Shown here: positions 1 through 11,970 of the stretch, piece by piece
Layout: the number at the start of each line of letters is the position of its first letter
Numbering within the stretch: the first letter of the stretch is position 1
Assembly (NCBI GenBank): GCA_009731375.1
Contig: BJOX01000034.1
Location: 599,873 to 663,872, forward strand
Source: Paulinella micropora
Lineage: Eukaryota; Cercozoa; Imbricatea; Euglyphida
Length of the DNA stretch: 64,000 bases
Direction: 5' to 3'
Position numbers and translations under genes: made by a program
The notes under the pieces: generated by a model
What the model was told of the DNA's origin: nothing
Database searches by the model: none
What the model saw: only the letters and a program-made list of their open reading frames with translations

Positions 1-767
<767 letters not shown>

Positions 768-1770
768 AATAATAAGAATAATAATAAGAATAATAATAAC
801 AATAATAACTATAATAATAATTATAATAACTATAATATAATATGATATAATATAATATAATATTATATTATATTATATTATATTATATTATATTATATTA
901 TATTATATTATCATAGTATTATATTATATTATATTATATTATATTATATTATATTATATTATATTATATTATATTATATCATATCACATCATATCATATC
1001 ATATCACATATCACATATCACATATCACATATCACATTATAACACACTATACACATTATATCACATATCACATATCACATATCACATATCACATATCCCA
1101 TATCCCATATCCCATATCCCATATCACATATCACATATCACATATCACATATTACATATCACACATCACACATCACACATCACACATCACACACATCACA
1201 CATCACACATCACACACATCACACATCACACACATCACACACATCACACACATCACACATCACACACATCACACATCACACACATCACACACATCACACA
1301 CATCACACACATCACACATCACACACATCACACACATCACACATCACACATCACACATCACACACATCACACACATCACACATCACACATATCACACACA
1401 TCACACACATCACACATCACACATCACACATCACACACATCACACACATCACACACATCACACATCACACATCACACACATCACACATCACACATCACAC
1501 ATCACATTATATCACATTGTATCACATTATATTACATTATATCACATCACATATCACATATCACATATCACATATCACATATCACACATCACACATCACA
1601 TATCACATATCACATATCACATATCACATATCACATATCACATATCACACATCACACATCACATATCACATATCACATATCACATATCACATATCACATA
1701 TCACATATCATAAATCATAAATCATAAATCATAAATCATAGATCATAGATCATAGATCATAGATCATAGA
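768..1770. repeat. Chained microsatellites (AAT, TATTA, ATATCAC, CACACAT)
   Basis: Consecutive simple arrays merge into one another: AAT-like to about 830, TATTA pentamers at about 850-975, ATATCAC heptamers at about 1000-1150, CACACAT-type repeats at about 1160-1510, ATATCAC again to about 1705, then TCATAAA and TCATAGA variants. Neighbouring arrays differ by one or two base changes per unit. No coding potential beyond repeat-encoded frames. Confidence 0.9.
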
Positions 1771-1776
1771 TCATAG

Positions 1777-1820
<44 letters not shown>

Positions 1821-1844
1821 CATCCATCCATCTATCCATCTATC

Positions 1845-1875
<31 letters not shown>

Positions 1876-2119
1876 CTATCCATCCATCCATCCATCCATC
1901 TATCTATCTATCTATCTATCTATCTACCTTATCTATCTATCTACCTTATCTGCCTATCTACCTTTCCTATCTATCTTGTCTATCTTATCTATCTTATCTT
2001 ATCTATCTTATCTATCTTGTCTTATCGTATCTACCTATCTTATCGTATCTACCTATCTTATCTTACATATTTTATTTTATCTACCTATCTTATCTATCTA
2101 TCTATCTTATCTATCTATA

Positions 2120-2176
<57 letters not shown>

Positions 2177-2248
2177 GTCTGTCTATATGTCTATCTGTCT
2201 ACCTGTCCGTCCGTCTGTCCGTCCGTCCGTCAGTCAATCCATCCATCC

Positions 2249-2289
<41 letters not shown>

Positions 2290-2304
2290 CCTACCTACGT
2301 ATCA

Positions 2305-2355
<51 letters not shown>

Positions 2356-2360
2356 ATTAG
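1771..2360 (+). repeat. TATC tetranucleotide array ending at a splice acceptor
   Basis: Mostly TATC repeats with CATC, TTATC and GTCC variants. The array ends in cattag, directly before the first recognisable exon at 2361. It is therefore probably the 3' end of an intron whose upstream exon I cannot find. Confidence 0.7.
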
Positions 2361-2963
2361 GGTGGAAATAATGTTCCTTCTCCTAGCAGATCGCCCATCT
2401 ACTGCACACAGTTCGAAGCTCCGCTTTGGCGCTACTGATGACGACCTCAAGGCGTCATGTAAGTCACCATACATACATACATACATACATACAGACATAC
2501 AGACATACAGACAGACATACATACATACAGACAGACATAGAGACATACATACATACATACATACATACAGACATACATACATACATACATACATGCATGC
2601 ATGCATACTTATACACATACATACATACGTATAATACAAAAGAATATTATATGAATATGCTACAGGTGTTGCATGCATAACCCCTACCAATGTCACGCCG
2701 GACACTTAGTTGGACAAAAAATACAATCTGACATGAAGATCCAGACAAAACAATACAATACAATGTGACATATAGTATGTTGAGGTGTTGCATGCATGAC
2801 CCCTAACCAATATCATGCCGGACAAAGAGTTGGGAAAATAATACGATACAATGTGATGTAAATATGTTGTAGGTGTTGCATGCATGACCCCTGCCTATGT
2901 CATGCCGGACAGTCAGCTTTTCTGCCCTGCATCTTTTGCCACGGTGTCTCTCTCTCTCTCTCT

Positions 2964-3043
<80 letters not shown>

Positions 3044-3714
3044 CGGGGTGTCGACTCAATCTTGTGTTTTTCTGCATGTCATAGCAACCAAGACATGCCA
3101 GGCCACTAAGAAGTTCATCAAACAGGACGGGGTGTACGATGCCAGCTTCACCGCCAACGATATCAACGGGGCCCAGAAGTTTGTCAACCAGTACAAAGAG
3201 GAATGCAGCGACCAATTAGCGACCATCATCAACTGGAACGACCTCAATACCAAGGATCCCTTGACCCACTGCAACTGGTATTTGTTTCTTTCTTTCTTTC
3301 TTTCTTTCCTTCTTTCCTTCTTTCCTTCTTTCTTTCCTTCTTTCTGTCTTTCTTTCTTTCTTTCTTTCTTTCCTTCCTTCTTTCTTTCCCTCTTTCCATC
3401 CTTCCTTCCTTCCTTCCTTCTTTCCTTCTTTCTTTCTTGCTTTCTTGCTTTCTTGCTTGCTTGCTTGCTTGCTTTTCTTTTCTTTTCTTTTCTTTCTTTT
3501 CTTTTCTTTTCCTTTCTTTTCCGTTCCTTTCCTTTCCTTTCTTTTCTTTTCTTTTCCTTTCCTTTTCTTTTCTTTTCTTTCCTTTTCTTTTCTTTTCTTT
3601 TCTTTTTTCTTTTCTTTTCTTTTCTGTCTTTTCTTTTCTTTTCTTTTTCTTTTCTTTTCTTTCTTTCTTTCTTTCTCCTTTTTCTTTCTTCTTTGTTTGT
3701 TTGTTTGTTTGTTT

Positions 3715-3801
<87 letters not shown>

Positions 3802-3914
3802 CTCAGTCACTTACTTACTTACTTGTTTGTTTGTTTGTTTGTTTAATTGTTTATTTATTTATTTGTTTATTTATTTATTTATTTATTTATTTATTTGTTT
3901 AATTGTTTAATTGT

Positions 3915-3945
<31 letters not shown>

Positions 3946-4461
3946 TTTGTGTGTTTATTTATTTGTATGTTTGTTTTTTTGTTTGTTTGCTTGCTTACTT
4001 TATTTTACTTTACTTTACTTCACTTTACTTTACTTTACTGTACTTTGCTGTACTTTGCTGTACTTTACTTTACTTTATTTTACTTTGGCTTTACTTTACA
4101 TTACTTTCCTTAACTTTACCTAACTCTACAGTACTTTACTTTACTTTACTTTACTTTACTTTACTAAACTTTGATTTGCTTTGGCAAATTGCTTTGGTTT
4201 GCTTTGGTTTGCTTTGGTTTGCTTTGGTTTGCTTTGGTTTGCTTTGCTTTGCTTTGCTTTGCTTTGCTTGCTTTCGCTTTCGCTTTCACATTTGCCTTTA
4301 CCTTTACCTTGACCTTTACCTTAACTTTTACTGAACTGACCTGATCTGAACTGAACTGACCTGAACTTACTTACTTACGTCGTACGTATTTACGTAGGAT
4401 TGGAGGCCAAGATTCGGGCTCGAGCATCATCGTCCCGTCTGCACACATGGTGATGCTGCTG
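2361..4461 (+). CDS. Spliced gene of unknown function, copy 1 (three 3' exons)
   Basis: Three exons are inferred: 2361-2458, 3085-3277 and 4398-4461. Each is bounded by AG and GT (gtaagt, gtattt, gtacgt) and their phases agree: 1+96+1, 2+189+2, 1+63 nt. The joined frame is open for about 118 residues. It begins [13 protein letters not shown], contains [13 protein letters not shown] and EECSDQL, and ends in PSAHMVMLL. Three cysteines lie in the middle part. I do not recognise the family. The flanking introns are almost entirely simple repeats. Upstream exons are not found, and the final exon exists only after copy 2. Copy 1 exon 3 ends in phase 0 while the next exon (4817) needs phase 2, so the two copies cannot be spliced in series without a stop. 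Confidence 0.6.
2666..2915 (+). repeat. Minisatellite inside intron (three units), copy 1
   Basis: Units starting at 2666, 2784 and 2872 each begin gtgttgcatgcat-a/g-acccct and contain atg-ccggaca motifs. Unit lengths are about 118 and 88 bp, with a partial third. The same three units recur in the duplicated copy at about 5118-5367. They lie within the intron between the first and second recognised exons, just before a (CT)n tract. Confidence 0.75.
3278..4397 (+). repeat. Microsatellite intron with graded motifs, copy 1
   Basis: The intron starts gtattt and ends cgtag. Between these it passes through TTTC, CCTTC, TTGC, TTTTC, TTTG, TTTA, TTAC, TTTAC, TTTGG/TTTGC and CCTTTA units. The sense strand is strongly pyrimidine-rich in its first half. 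Adjacent blocks differ by single substitutions or insertions, as if one array mutated stepwise along its length. Confidence 0.85.
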
Positions 4462-4708
4462 GTACGTACGCAGATATGTTATGTTATGTTATGTTATGTT
4501 ATGTTACGTTATGTTATGTTGTGTATGCATACCATGCATGTATGTTATGTTATGTTATGTTATGTTATGTTATATCACGTTACATTACGTAATCTTATGT
4601 TATGTTGTGTTATGTATGCATGGCTGTACATGCATACATGCATGTATATAAGTATGTAATTTATGCCAGTCCGTCTGTCCGTCCGTCCGTCAGTCAATCC
4701 ATCCATCC

Positions 4709-4741
<33 letters not shown>

Positions 4742-4760
4742 CCTACCTACCTACGTATCA

Positions 4761-4811
<51 letters not shown>

Positions 4812-4816
4812 ATTAG

Positions 4817-5416
4817 GGTGGAAATAATGTTCCTTCTCCTAGCAGATCGCCCATCTACTGCACACAGTTCGAAGCTCCGCTTTGGCGCTACTGATGACGA
4901 CCTCAAGGCGTCATGTAAGTCACCATACATACATACATACATACATACAGACATACAGACAGACATACATACATACAGACAGACATACAGACATTCATAC
5001 AGACATACATACATACATACATACATACATACATACATACATACATACATGCATGCATACTTATACACATACATACATACGTATAATACAAAAGAATATT
5101 ATATGAATATGCTACAGGTGTTGCATGCATAACCCCTACCAATGTCACGCCGGACACTTAGTTGGACAAAAAATACAATCTGACATGAAGATCCAGACAA
5201 AACAATACAATACAATGTGACATATAGTATGTTGAGGTGTTGCATGCATGACCCCTAACCAATATCATGCCGGACAAAGAGTTGGGAAAATAATACGATA
5301 CAATGTGATGTAAATATGTTGTAGGTGTTGCATGCATGACCCCTGCCTATGTCATGCCGGACAGTCAGCTTTTCTGCCCTGCATCTTTTGCCACGGTGTC
5401 TCTCTCTCTCTCTCTC

Positions 5417-5458
<42 letters not shown>

Positions 5459-6146
5459 CCCCTCTCTCTCTCTCTCTCTTTTTTTTTTTTTTTTCGGGGT
5501 GTCGACTCAATCTTGTGTTTTTCTGCATGTCATAGCAACCAAGACATGCCAGGCCACTGAGAAGTTCATCAAACAGGACGGGGTGTACGATGCCAGCTTC
5601 ACCGCCAACGATATCAACGGGGCCCAGAAGTTTGTCAACCAGTACAAAGAGGAATGCAGCGACCAATTAGCGACCATCATCAACTGGAACGACCTCAATA
5701 CCAAAGATCCCTTGACCCACTGCAACTGGTATTTGTTTCTTTCTTTCTTTCTTTCTTTCCTTCTTTCCTTCTTTCTTTCTTTCTTTCCTTCTTTCTTTCT
5801 TTCTTTCTTTCTTTCTTTCCTTCCTTCTTTCTTTCCCTCTTTCCATCCTTCCTTCCTTCCTTCCTTCTTTCCTTCTTTCTTTCTTGCTTTCTTGCTTTCT
5901 TGCTTGCTTGCTTGCTTGCTTTTCTTTTCTTTTCTTTTCTTTCTTTTCTTTTCTTTTCCTTTCTTTTCCTTTCCTTTCCTTTCCTTTCTTTTCCTTTCCT
6001 TTTCTTTTCTTTTCTTTCTTTTCTTTTCTTTTCTTTTCTTTTTTCTTTTCTTTTCTTTTCTGTCTTTTCTTTTCTTTTCTTTTTCTTTTCTTTTCTTTCT
6101 TTCTTTCTTTCTCCTTTTTCTTTCTTCTTTGTTTGTTTGTTTGTTT

Positions 6147-6197
<51 letters not shown>

Positions 6198-6250
6198 CTC
6201 AGTCACTTACTTACTTACTTGTTTGTTTGTTTGTTTGTTTGTTTAATTGT

Positions 6251-6285
<35 letters not shown>

Positions 6286-6306
6286 TTTGTTTAATTGTTT
6301 AATTGT

Positions 6307-6345
<39 letters not shown>

Positions 6346-7211
6346 TTTGTGTGTTTATTTATTTGTATGTTTGTTTTTTTGTTTGTTTGCTTGCTTACTT
6401 TATTTTACTTTACTTTACTTCACTTTACTTTACTTTACTGTACTTTGCTGTACTTTACTTTACTTTATTTTACTTTGGCTTTACTTTACATTACTTTCCT
6501 TAACTTTACCTAACTCTACAGTACTTTACTTTACTTTACTTTACTTTACTAAACTTTGATTTGCTTTGGCAAATTGCTTTGGTTTGCTTTGGTTTGCTTT
6601 GCTTTGCTTTGCTTTGCTTTGCTTTGCTTGCTTTCGCTTTCGCTTTCACATTTGCCTTTACCTTTACCTTGACCTTTACCTTAACTTTTACTGAACTGAC
6701 CTGATCTGAACTGAACTGACCTGAACTTACTTACTTACGTCGTACGTATTTACGTAGGATTGGAGGCCAAGATTCGGGCTCGAGCATCATCGTCCCGTCT
6801 GCACACATGGTGATGCTGCTGGTACGTACGCAGATATGTTATGTTATGTTATGTTACGTTATGTTATGTTGTGCATGCATACCATGCATGTATGTTATGT
6901 TATGTTATGTTATGTTATGTTATGTTATGTTATGTCACGTTACATTACGTAATCTTATGTTATGTTGTGTTATGTATGCATGGCTGTACATGCATACATG
7001 CATGTATATAAGTATGTAATTTATGCCATTCATACATGCATGTAACTATGTAAGTGTGTAATGTAATGTAATGTAATGTAATTGAATGGAATGGAATGGA
7101 ACGGAATGGAATGGAATTTGTGCAATATTTATGTATGCAATCTGGGTAGAAGTGTGTGTATACTTGGATTATCTGTGTGCATATTTATAGGCGGTGGCTC
7201 TGTTTGCATAA
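4817..7211 (+). CDS. Spliced gene of unknown function, copy 2 with terminal exon
   Basis: Exons are inferred at 4817-4914, 5536-5728, 6758-6821 and 7191-7211. The first three match copy 1 closely. A visible difference is ATKKF to ATEKF in the second exon. The fourth follows ttatag, continues in phase 0 and reads AVALFA then TAA. The protein therefore ends with a small-residue patch (GGQDSGSS) followed by about 17 mostly hydrophobic residues. That resembles a GPI-attachment signal or a C-terminal membrane anchor, although the family is not recognised. Introns of 621, 1029 and 369 bp consist mostly of microsatellites. The 5' end of the gene is not visible. Confidence 0.6.
5729..6757 (+). repeat. 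Microsatellite intron with graded motifs, copy 2
   Basis: Counterpart of the copy 1 intron with the same order of motif blocks. It is about 90 bp shorter through loss of TTTA, TTTG and GCTTTG units. The conserved order and altered lengths fit slippage after duplication, or allelic length variation. Confidence 0.85.
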
Positions 7212-7935
7212 GTTGGCCACCGTGGGAAAACAGAGGAGAACAGATCTCCTTGCGAGGCCAACTAAAGTTTTAGTTGGCTCTGCGTGTGCTTGGTCTACAC
7301 GCCCCTTTGTTCTGCTACTGCTGGGGATATCCAGATGGCAGGCTCGGCCACTTGTGGCCTCATTTTTGATATCGGGCCAGTGATAAGGTCACGATAACTC
7401 CGCTGCGTTATGAGCTAGCTCAGGCAAGGGCTTTGCAACAGCGTGCGCAGCGCTGGTTGTGCCACAGTGCTTAAGAATTTTTTTACAATATAGTAATTAA
7501 TTTTTTCACTATACGACATGTTTGACTTGCTCTCACGGATTGGGTAGGAGGAGTCAGCTTGTTGTTAATATCTTTCTTACATAATTGATCGTACTGGCAT
7601 TCATTTTATATTGTACGTGGCAAAATCGCATGGTTTGATCCCGTCTTCCAGAGTCGGTCTGTCCTTAGTGGTGCTACGATAATTCAGAAAGGCAGTGTTT
7701 GAAAGCTCAGAACAAGGGCTTTTCAAATGACTTGCTCAGAATTTTCGTACCTTGCATACAGTACTGACTGAAAACGGCTTGTTTCAAGCTGGATCATTTT
7801 GCCACTTGAATGATGTCCCTACAGTATTAATAGTATTATCAACACGCTTTTTTTTTTTCTCATTCATTTTCGTTTCATGATTCATTTCATGAATATTTCT
7901 ATTTACCACTTTCAATAACCTTTTTTTTAATTATT
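7212..7935. other. Non-coding, no recognised feature
   Basis: Downstream of the terminal exon. A perfect 10-bp hairpin (GCCAACTAAA, 2-nt loop, complement) lies near 7257-7278 and could sit in the 3' UTR of the upstream gene. I see no gene in the remainder. Confidence 0.5.
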
Positions 7936-8223
7936 ATTACTGGGTAGATTCAAGTGTCAAACTCAACGATTGAATTTTGAATTAATATCTAGATTTCAGA
8001 TTAGTGGCCAGATTTTGGAGTAGTTGCCAGAATTCAAATTGGTTCAATTTAACGACTGTATCCGTCCGCAACATCAGCATAATTTTTGCGAAATGTTACC
8101 GTCAAATTGAGAAGTAATTTGAATTCTGGCCACTAATCCGAAAATCTGGCCACTGATGTGAAATCTGGGATTTATTCAAATTCCATGGTTGAGTTTGACA
8201 CTTGCATCATTGTACCCAATAAT
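7936..8223. mobile_element. MITE-like element 1
   Basis: Imperfect terminal inverted repeats. The left end reads TGGGTA...TTCAAGTGTCAAACTCAAC (from 7941) and the right end is its complement (to 8218), set in ATTATTA/AATAATA flanks. No coding capacity. The interior (about 8042-8115) matches, in the opposite orientation, the core of MITE-like element 2, including an acggtaacatttcgc motif and a gcggacg block. Confidence 0.6.
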
Positions 8224-8249
8224 ACTTTGGTTTTATTTTTTTCAATCAG

Positions 8250-8527
8250 TATTGCTGTTGACATTCAAGACAACAAAAAAAATTAGTTTTGAGTTTTTGT
8301 GTCAGATTTTCATTTTTGTGACAGTTTTTCATTTTTGTGACAAAAATTCAAATTTTCAAATTTAACGGTAACATTTCGCGAAAATTTACGATATTTTGCG
8401 GACGAATATAGCCGTTAATTTGAAAAATTCAAATTTTCACCCAAAATCAAAATTCCAACCAAAACTGAAATTCCAACCAAAACAGAAAAATTAATTTTTT
8501 TTGTTGTCTTGAATGTCAACAGCAATA
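8250..8527. mobile_element. MITE-like element 2, copy 1
   Basis: 278-bp element with inverted termini: TATTGCTGTTGACATTCAAG at the left, its complement at the right, continuing for about 30 bp. A 278-bp copy with very similar sequence lies at 53254-53531. No open frame. The interior carries repeated tttttcatttttgtgac units and a palindrome-like core (acggtaacatttcgcg...gcggacgaatatag). This is typical of a non-autonomous DNA transposon, but the transposase family is unknown. Confidence 0.75.
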
Positions 8528-8870
8528 TTCACTGTTCATATTCGGCCCGCAGGGCATATACCTCCCGATCTAACTTTTTTTTTCCCGCGTACTATCACAC
8601 AGTTGAATTTGTTTTTTGTGTGTTCCTTAGTTCGTTCGTTAGTTAGTTAGTTCGTCTTCGCTTTTTGTCGTTACGCTTTTTTGACGTTACGTCCAAACTT
8701 CCTTTTCCCCATCCAATTGTGCAGGAATTGAGCAGCTGAACACTCAAGAATCGTTCAGAAATTGAGCAGCCGGATAATATATATATATAATTACTGGTTT
8801 GTGAATAGCAAGTGCAAAAGTTTTTGAATGATAGTAAAGTTTGCAAAAAGCCACACTGGTCCGGGTTTAC
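8528..8870. other. Non-coding spacer
   Basis: AT-rich spacer with a short TTAG/TTCG tetranucleotide run near 8630-8655 and an (AT)n run near 8778-8790. No gene seen. Confidence 0.5.
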
Positions 8871-9333
8871 GAGATATAGCTCTTCTATACATCACTGTGT
8901 ATAGGGGTATAAGAAAAGGACGCATATTTACCTATCTACGCCTACAATACGTTAGTTAATATTAATAGTTAGTAGTATGGAAAAAGGGATATTTACTGGT
9001 GTGGGTGGCATTGGTGGCACCCGAATGCCAATAGTTGATCACGGTCCTGTATGGATACCTTTTATTTTATGACTTAGTGACCTGCATCAACTGTTTCGTT
9101 TGTTTGGCGGGCTTTTGTCTGTATTGATTGAATAACCTATTAAAAGGACGTTTGGAGCTGGTTAGATAGTCAACTGGGGACGCCTGGGAGACGTTAAACC
9201 GGCTTCTGTTCAATTTCTTAAGCTAGTACCGTCATGGCTCTACCGACACCCTTACTCTGTAGGCGCAGATAGGTAAATATGCGACCTTTTCTTATACCCC
9301 TATACACAGTGATGTATAGAAGAGCTATATCTC
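8871..9333. mobile_element. Foldback or MITE-like element with 76-bp inverted termini
   Basis: The left arm (8871-8946, starting gagatatagctcttctatac) is the reverse complement of 9258-9333 with about two mismatches. The 310-bp interior has no substantial open frame. Long nearly perfect arms imply recent origin or conversion between arms. No clean target-site duplication is visible, so the insertion boundaries are approximate. Confidence 0.7.
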
Positions 9334-10426
9334 TTTAAGATGTAGTTATATCCGTTTTTATTTATATACTCAAGTTTTGAGCCGGTTGAAGTTTTGAGCC
9401 GGTTGAAAACGATAATATTACGATTCATAACCGGTACTACTTTTTTAAGCCATATAATATTATCTTTAGGGGTGACACTGGGAAATGCCTCTCTTTCCCT
9501 TTTTGTTGCTTGGCTCTGACAGTCTCCTACATTTTCCGCCATACTGGTTTCCTCTCTTTGTGGAGGAGGAAGATTATGTTATTTTCAGAGTGCTGTTGAA
9601 TTGGAAGGATAAATACCCCTGCTTACATTAAATAATATCTTTTGATTAGAACCGACAAAAGTGGAGTCCCAGCCTAGATTTTCATATCCTCCGAATTTCA
9701 ATTCAGCAATTTGAAAAATAGCCACTCCCCTAAGCAAAGCAAGAAGGAAAGGTAGTGGAGGAGTGTAGGAAAAGAGTTGGGGAGGTGTTAGCAGCTTGCA
9801 GTGCACAAAAACAACAGTGAAATCTTGCACAGAGGCCCATAAAGCGGCACGACAAGACACTCGTTGTGTGTACGATTTTGACACCTCAAGCAGTGTGATT
9901 GGAGTGTGTAAGGTGCATAGAAAGTGTACTCAGTGGGACAGAAACATTAGGGGGCTCACTGGTGTGATTGTTAAGCACTCCTCCGGCTCGACAATGGCTC
10001 GACAATGTATCGACAAACACACACAAGGAGAAGGAAAACACCCTCCTATCAATTCTGCCAACACTCCTACACGTATACCTACACATACTCCTCACGAGGA
10101 GAATAACCAACAATTACACGCTCTAACTCTTGTTTGTACTGCCACAAACACGTAACACACACAAACGTTGTTGACACGTCAATACGTGCAACGAGGCTGA
10201 AGGAAAACAAATAAACAACACACATACAGAATCCTATTCCTTTGGCATAAAACCTGTTTAGACAAACAACACCCATCCCACACCAAAGAAGGTAGCCATC
10301 TCTCGAAGGGGTGGTAGGCCAGTCTATTAAGACATAGGCCGGGGGAATTGAGTGTAAATTGAAGACAGGGAGGCTAAAAAGGAGTGTGTTTTGGGAACAA
10401 TTTTTATTTTTGTTCACAAACAACGA
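9334..10426. other. Non-coding region, possible upstream part of retroelement A
   Basis: Frames of about 100 codons exist on both strands but show no recognisable motif or consistent composition. Composition shifts towards A/C-rich sequence from about 9850, continuing into the minisatellite that precedes the gag-like frame. Confidence 0.35.
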
Positions 10427-10800
10427 AACACACACCCCACATCACACTCAAACACTCCAAACGTGTTGTGTGGTGTCACCAAGGTCAGCAAGGACAAGAA
10501 CTCGGATACCGAGCAGCTCCCAAGACATCAACGACAAGTGTGTGAAGAGTCACCAGCACTCGGTACACACACAGGCATACACACTCTCGTAGACACATAG
10601 ACGAGACACACACCTCACATCACACCCACGCACTAACAACGTGTGTGTGGTGTCAAATAGGTCACCAAGAACAAAAAAAACTCGGACACCGAGCAACCCA
10701 CAAGGTATCAGCCGTTGTTGTGTGAAGAGTCAGCAGCACTCGGTACACATAAACACATACACACACACGAGAACACTCACAAACACACCCCCCATAACTC
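10427..10800 (+). repeat. Two-unit minisatellite, about 185 bp per unit
   Basis: Units at about 10427-10606 and 10607-10800 share ordered blocks: acatcacac, gtgtggtgtca, a caccaag-acaa block, actcgg-acaccgagca, tgtgtgaagagtca and gcactcggtacaca. It lies upstream of the gag-like frame at 11281 and may be part of the element's leader or LTR. No second LTR copy is visible in the window. Confidence 0.65.
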
Positions 10801-11280
10801 AAAAAGGCAAAGCTTCGGTTGGTTTTTGAGTTGGGAAAGGTTCTTTCACAAAAGGACGATAACAGTGACCTATTGGGCTGAGCCCAGAAAGGATCATTGA
10901 AAACCTTTTTGAACGATTCTTGATCGTGTACGCACGAGGGCGGAGTAAGGTTGCTAACCGACTTGTTTGTGAAGCACAAGTGTGGTGTACTTTGTCAGGG
11001 TGCACACGTACACATCGTCTGGCTTGGCAGAAGGAACAGCAAGGCTTCCCCCGACAGAGGGGGAGGGTGAGTCCACCAATTCCTTGACTGTTATTTGTTG
11101 ATTGTTGTGTTGGGTGTGAGTTGGTTGTCGTGTTGTATAACATCGTGCTTGACACAAGCAGTGACGACACAGCGAACAGAACACACGACAACAAAAAAGA
11201 CAAACACAACAGCACACTTACACAACACGAGAACATACGACTCCATCTGCTCGTTTCGACCCTTCAGGGGCACACTGAAC
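10801..11280 (+). other. Leader region before the gag-like frame
   Basis: C/A- and G/T-rich sequence without a convincing gene. The frame of the following gag-like protein is open back to 11095, but the best methionine start is at 11281. Confidence 0.35.
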
Positions 11281-11970
11281 ATGGGGTGGATAGGCTCTAA
11301 AACGAGATCATCCATCGCTATAAAACTCGACATGTCTGACGAAGCAGACGGTAACGACACGCCCGCCAAAGGCGGCGGTTTTACCACTCTCGCAAGGGGA
11401 GGAGGACGAGCACAGGAGGAACCTGTCCCTCGCTCCCCATGGAGAGGGCCCGACAATGGGTTGGTAATTCCGGCTCGTGCAATTCAAACGAAGGTGGTGC
11501 TGGACCGATACCGAGGCCCAGCCGAGGGATGGCCAGGCAACCCTCAAGATGACGAGGAACATGGGACAAACCCAAACGACAACTCGATGCATCTTTTCCC
11601 GAATAATATGTACGAGGAGGCAACTTGGTACAGGTGTATGTTCAAGGAACCCTCGATACAAGGGGCTATTGGACTAATGCATTTGTTCAATCCGAGCCTT
11701 ACTGCTACAAATGGTACCGCTACCATACATCATGTTATGGACCTCTACAGGGTTCTAGCAACCGTGCGTGACTCCTTATTAGACGAAGCGTGGCAGATAA
11801 ACCACTAAAGGTATCCAGCGCTGCTAAATACCTTATTCGTCGAGAAAAAGGATCTGCAACCCTCTCTCACTTTTCCTTTCACACAGGACCCAGATAAAGA
11901 ACTAGCTACAGACACAAAGTGGCCCAACTCGGCAGGGTTGCTAGTGTTATCTCGGAGATACAAGCTTGGA
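11281..11970 (+). pseudogene. Retroelement A, gag-like protein, N-terminal part
   Basis: The frame starts MGWIGSKTRSS and runs to a TAA at 11806-11808. The same frame then continues open (RYPALLNTLFVEKKDLQPSL...) to about 11970, overlapping the next frame. The simplest reading is one protein interrupted by a nonsense codon, followed by a frameshift near 11920-11970 into the 11898-13796 frame. An intron is possible, because a gtatcc donor and a ttcacacag acceptor lie between. The order gag-like, linker, retropepsin across 11.3-15.7 kb points to a retroelement, but this part has no diagnostic motif. Confidence 0.45.

Larger units (their letters stand above)
2205..7027 (+). repeat. 2.46 kb tandem duplication (about 2205-4667 and 4668-7027)
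   Basis: The two units align end to end. Exon sequences recur at an offset of about 2456 bp (2361/4817, 3085/5536) and the unit ends share tgtaatttatgcca (about 4655-4668 and 7014-7027). They differ mainly in microsatellite copy number, plus a few single-base changes in exons. This could be a genomic tandem duplication or two haplotypes joined during assembly. Confidence 0.85.

Noticed and set aside
1000-1770. CRISPR-like regular repeats
   Set aside because: Units are 5-7 bp with no spacers; these are microsatellites in a eukaryote.
2880-3902. 340-codon frame through (CT)n and TTTC arrays, and similar frames at 3203-3910, 5349-6302 and 5654-6559
   Set aside because: Simple-repeat translations. 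Only the 193-bp exon inside is credible.
9585-10435. Frames of 75-119 codons on both strands
   Set aside because: No motif, no consistent strand and they overlap one another; probably chance frames.
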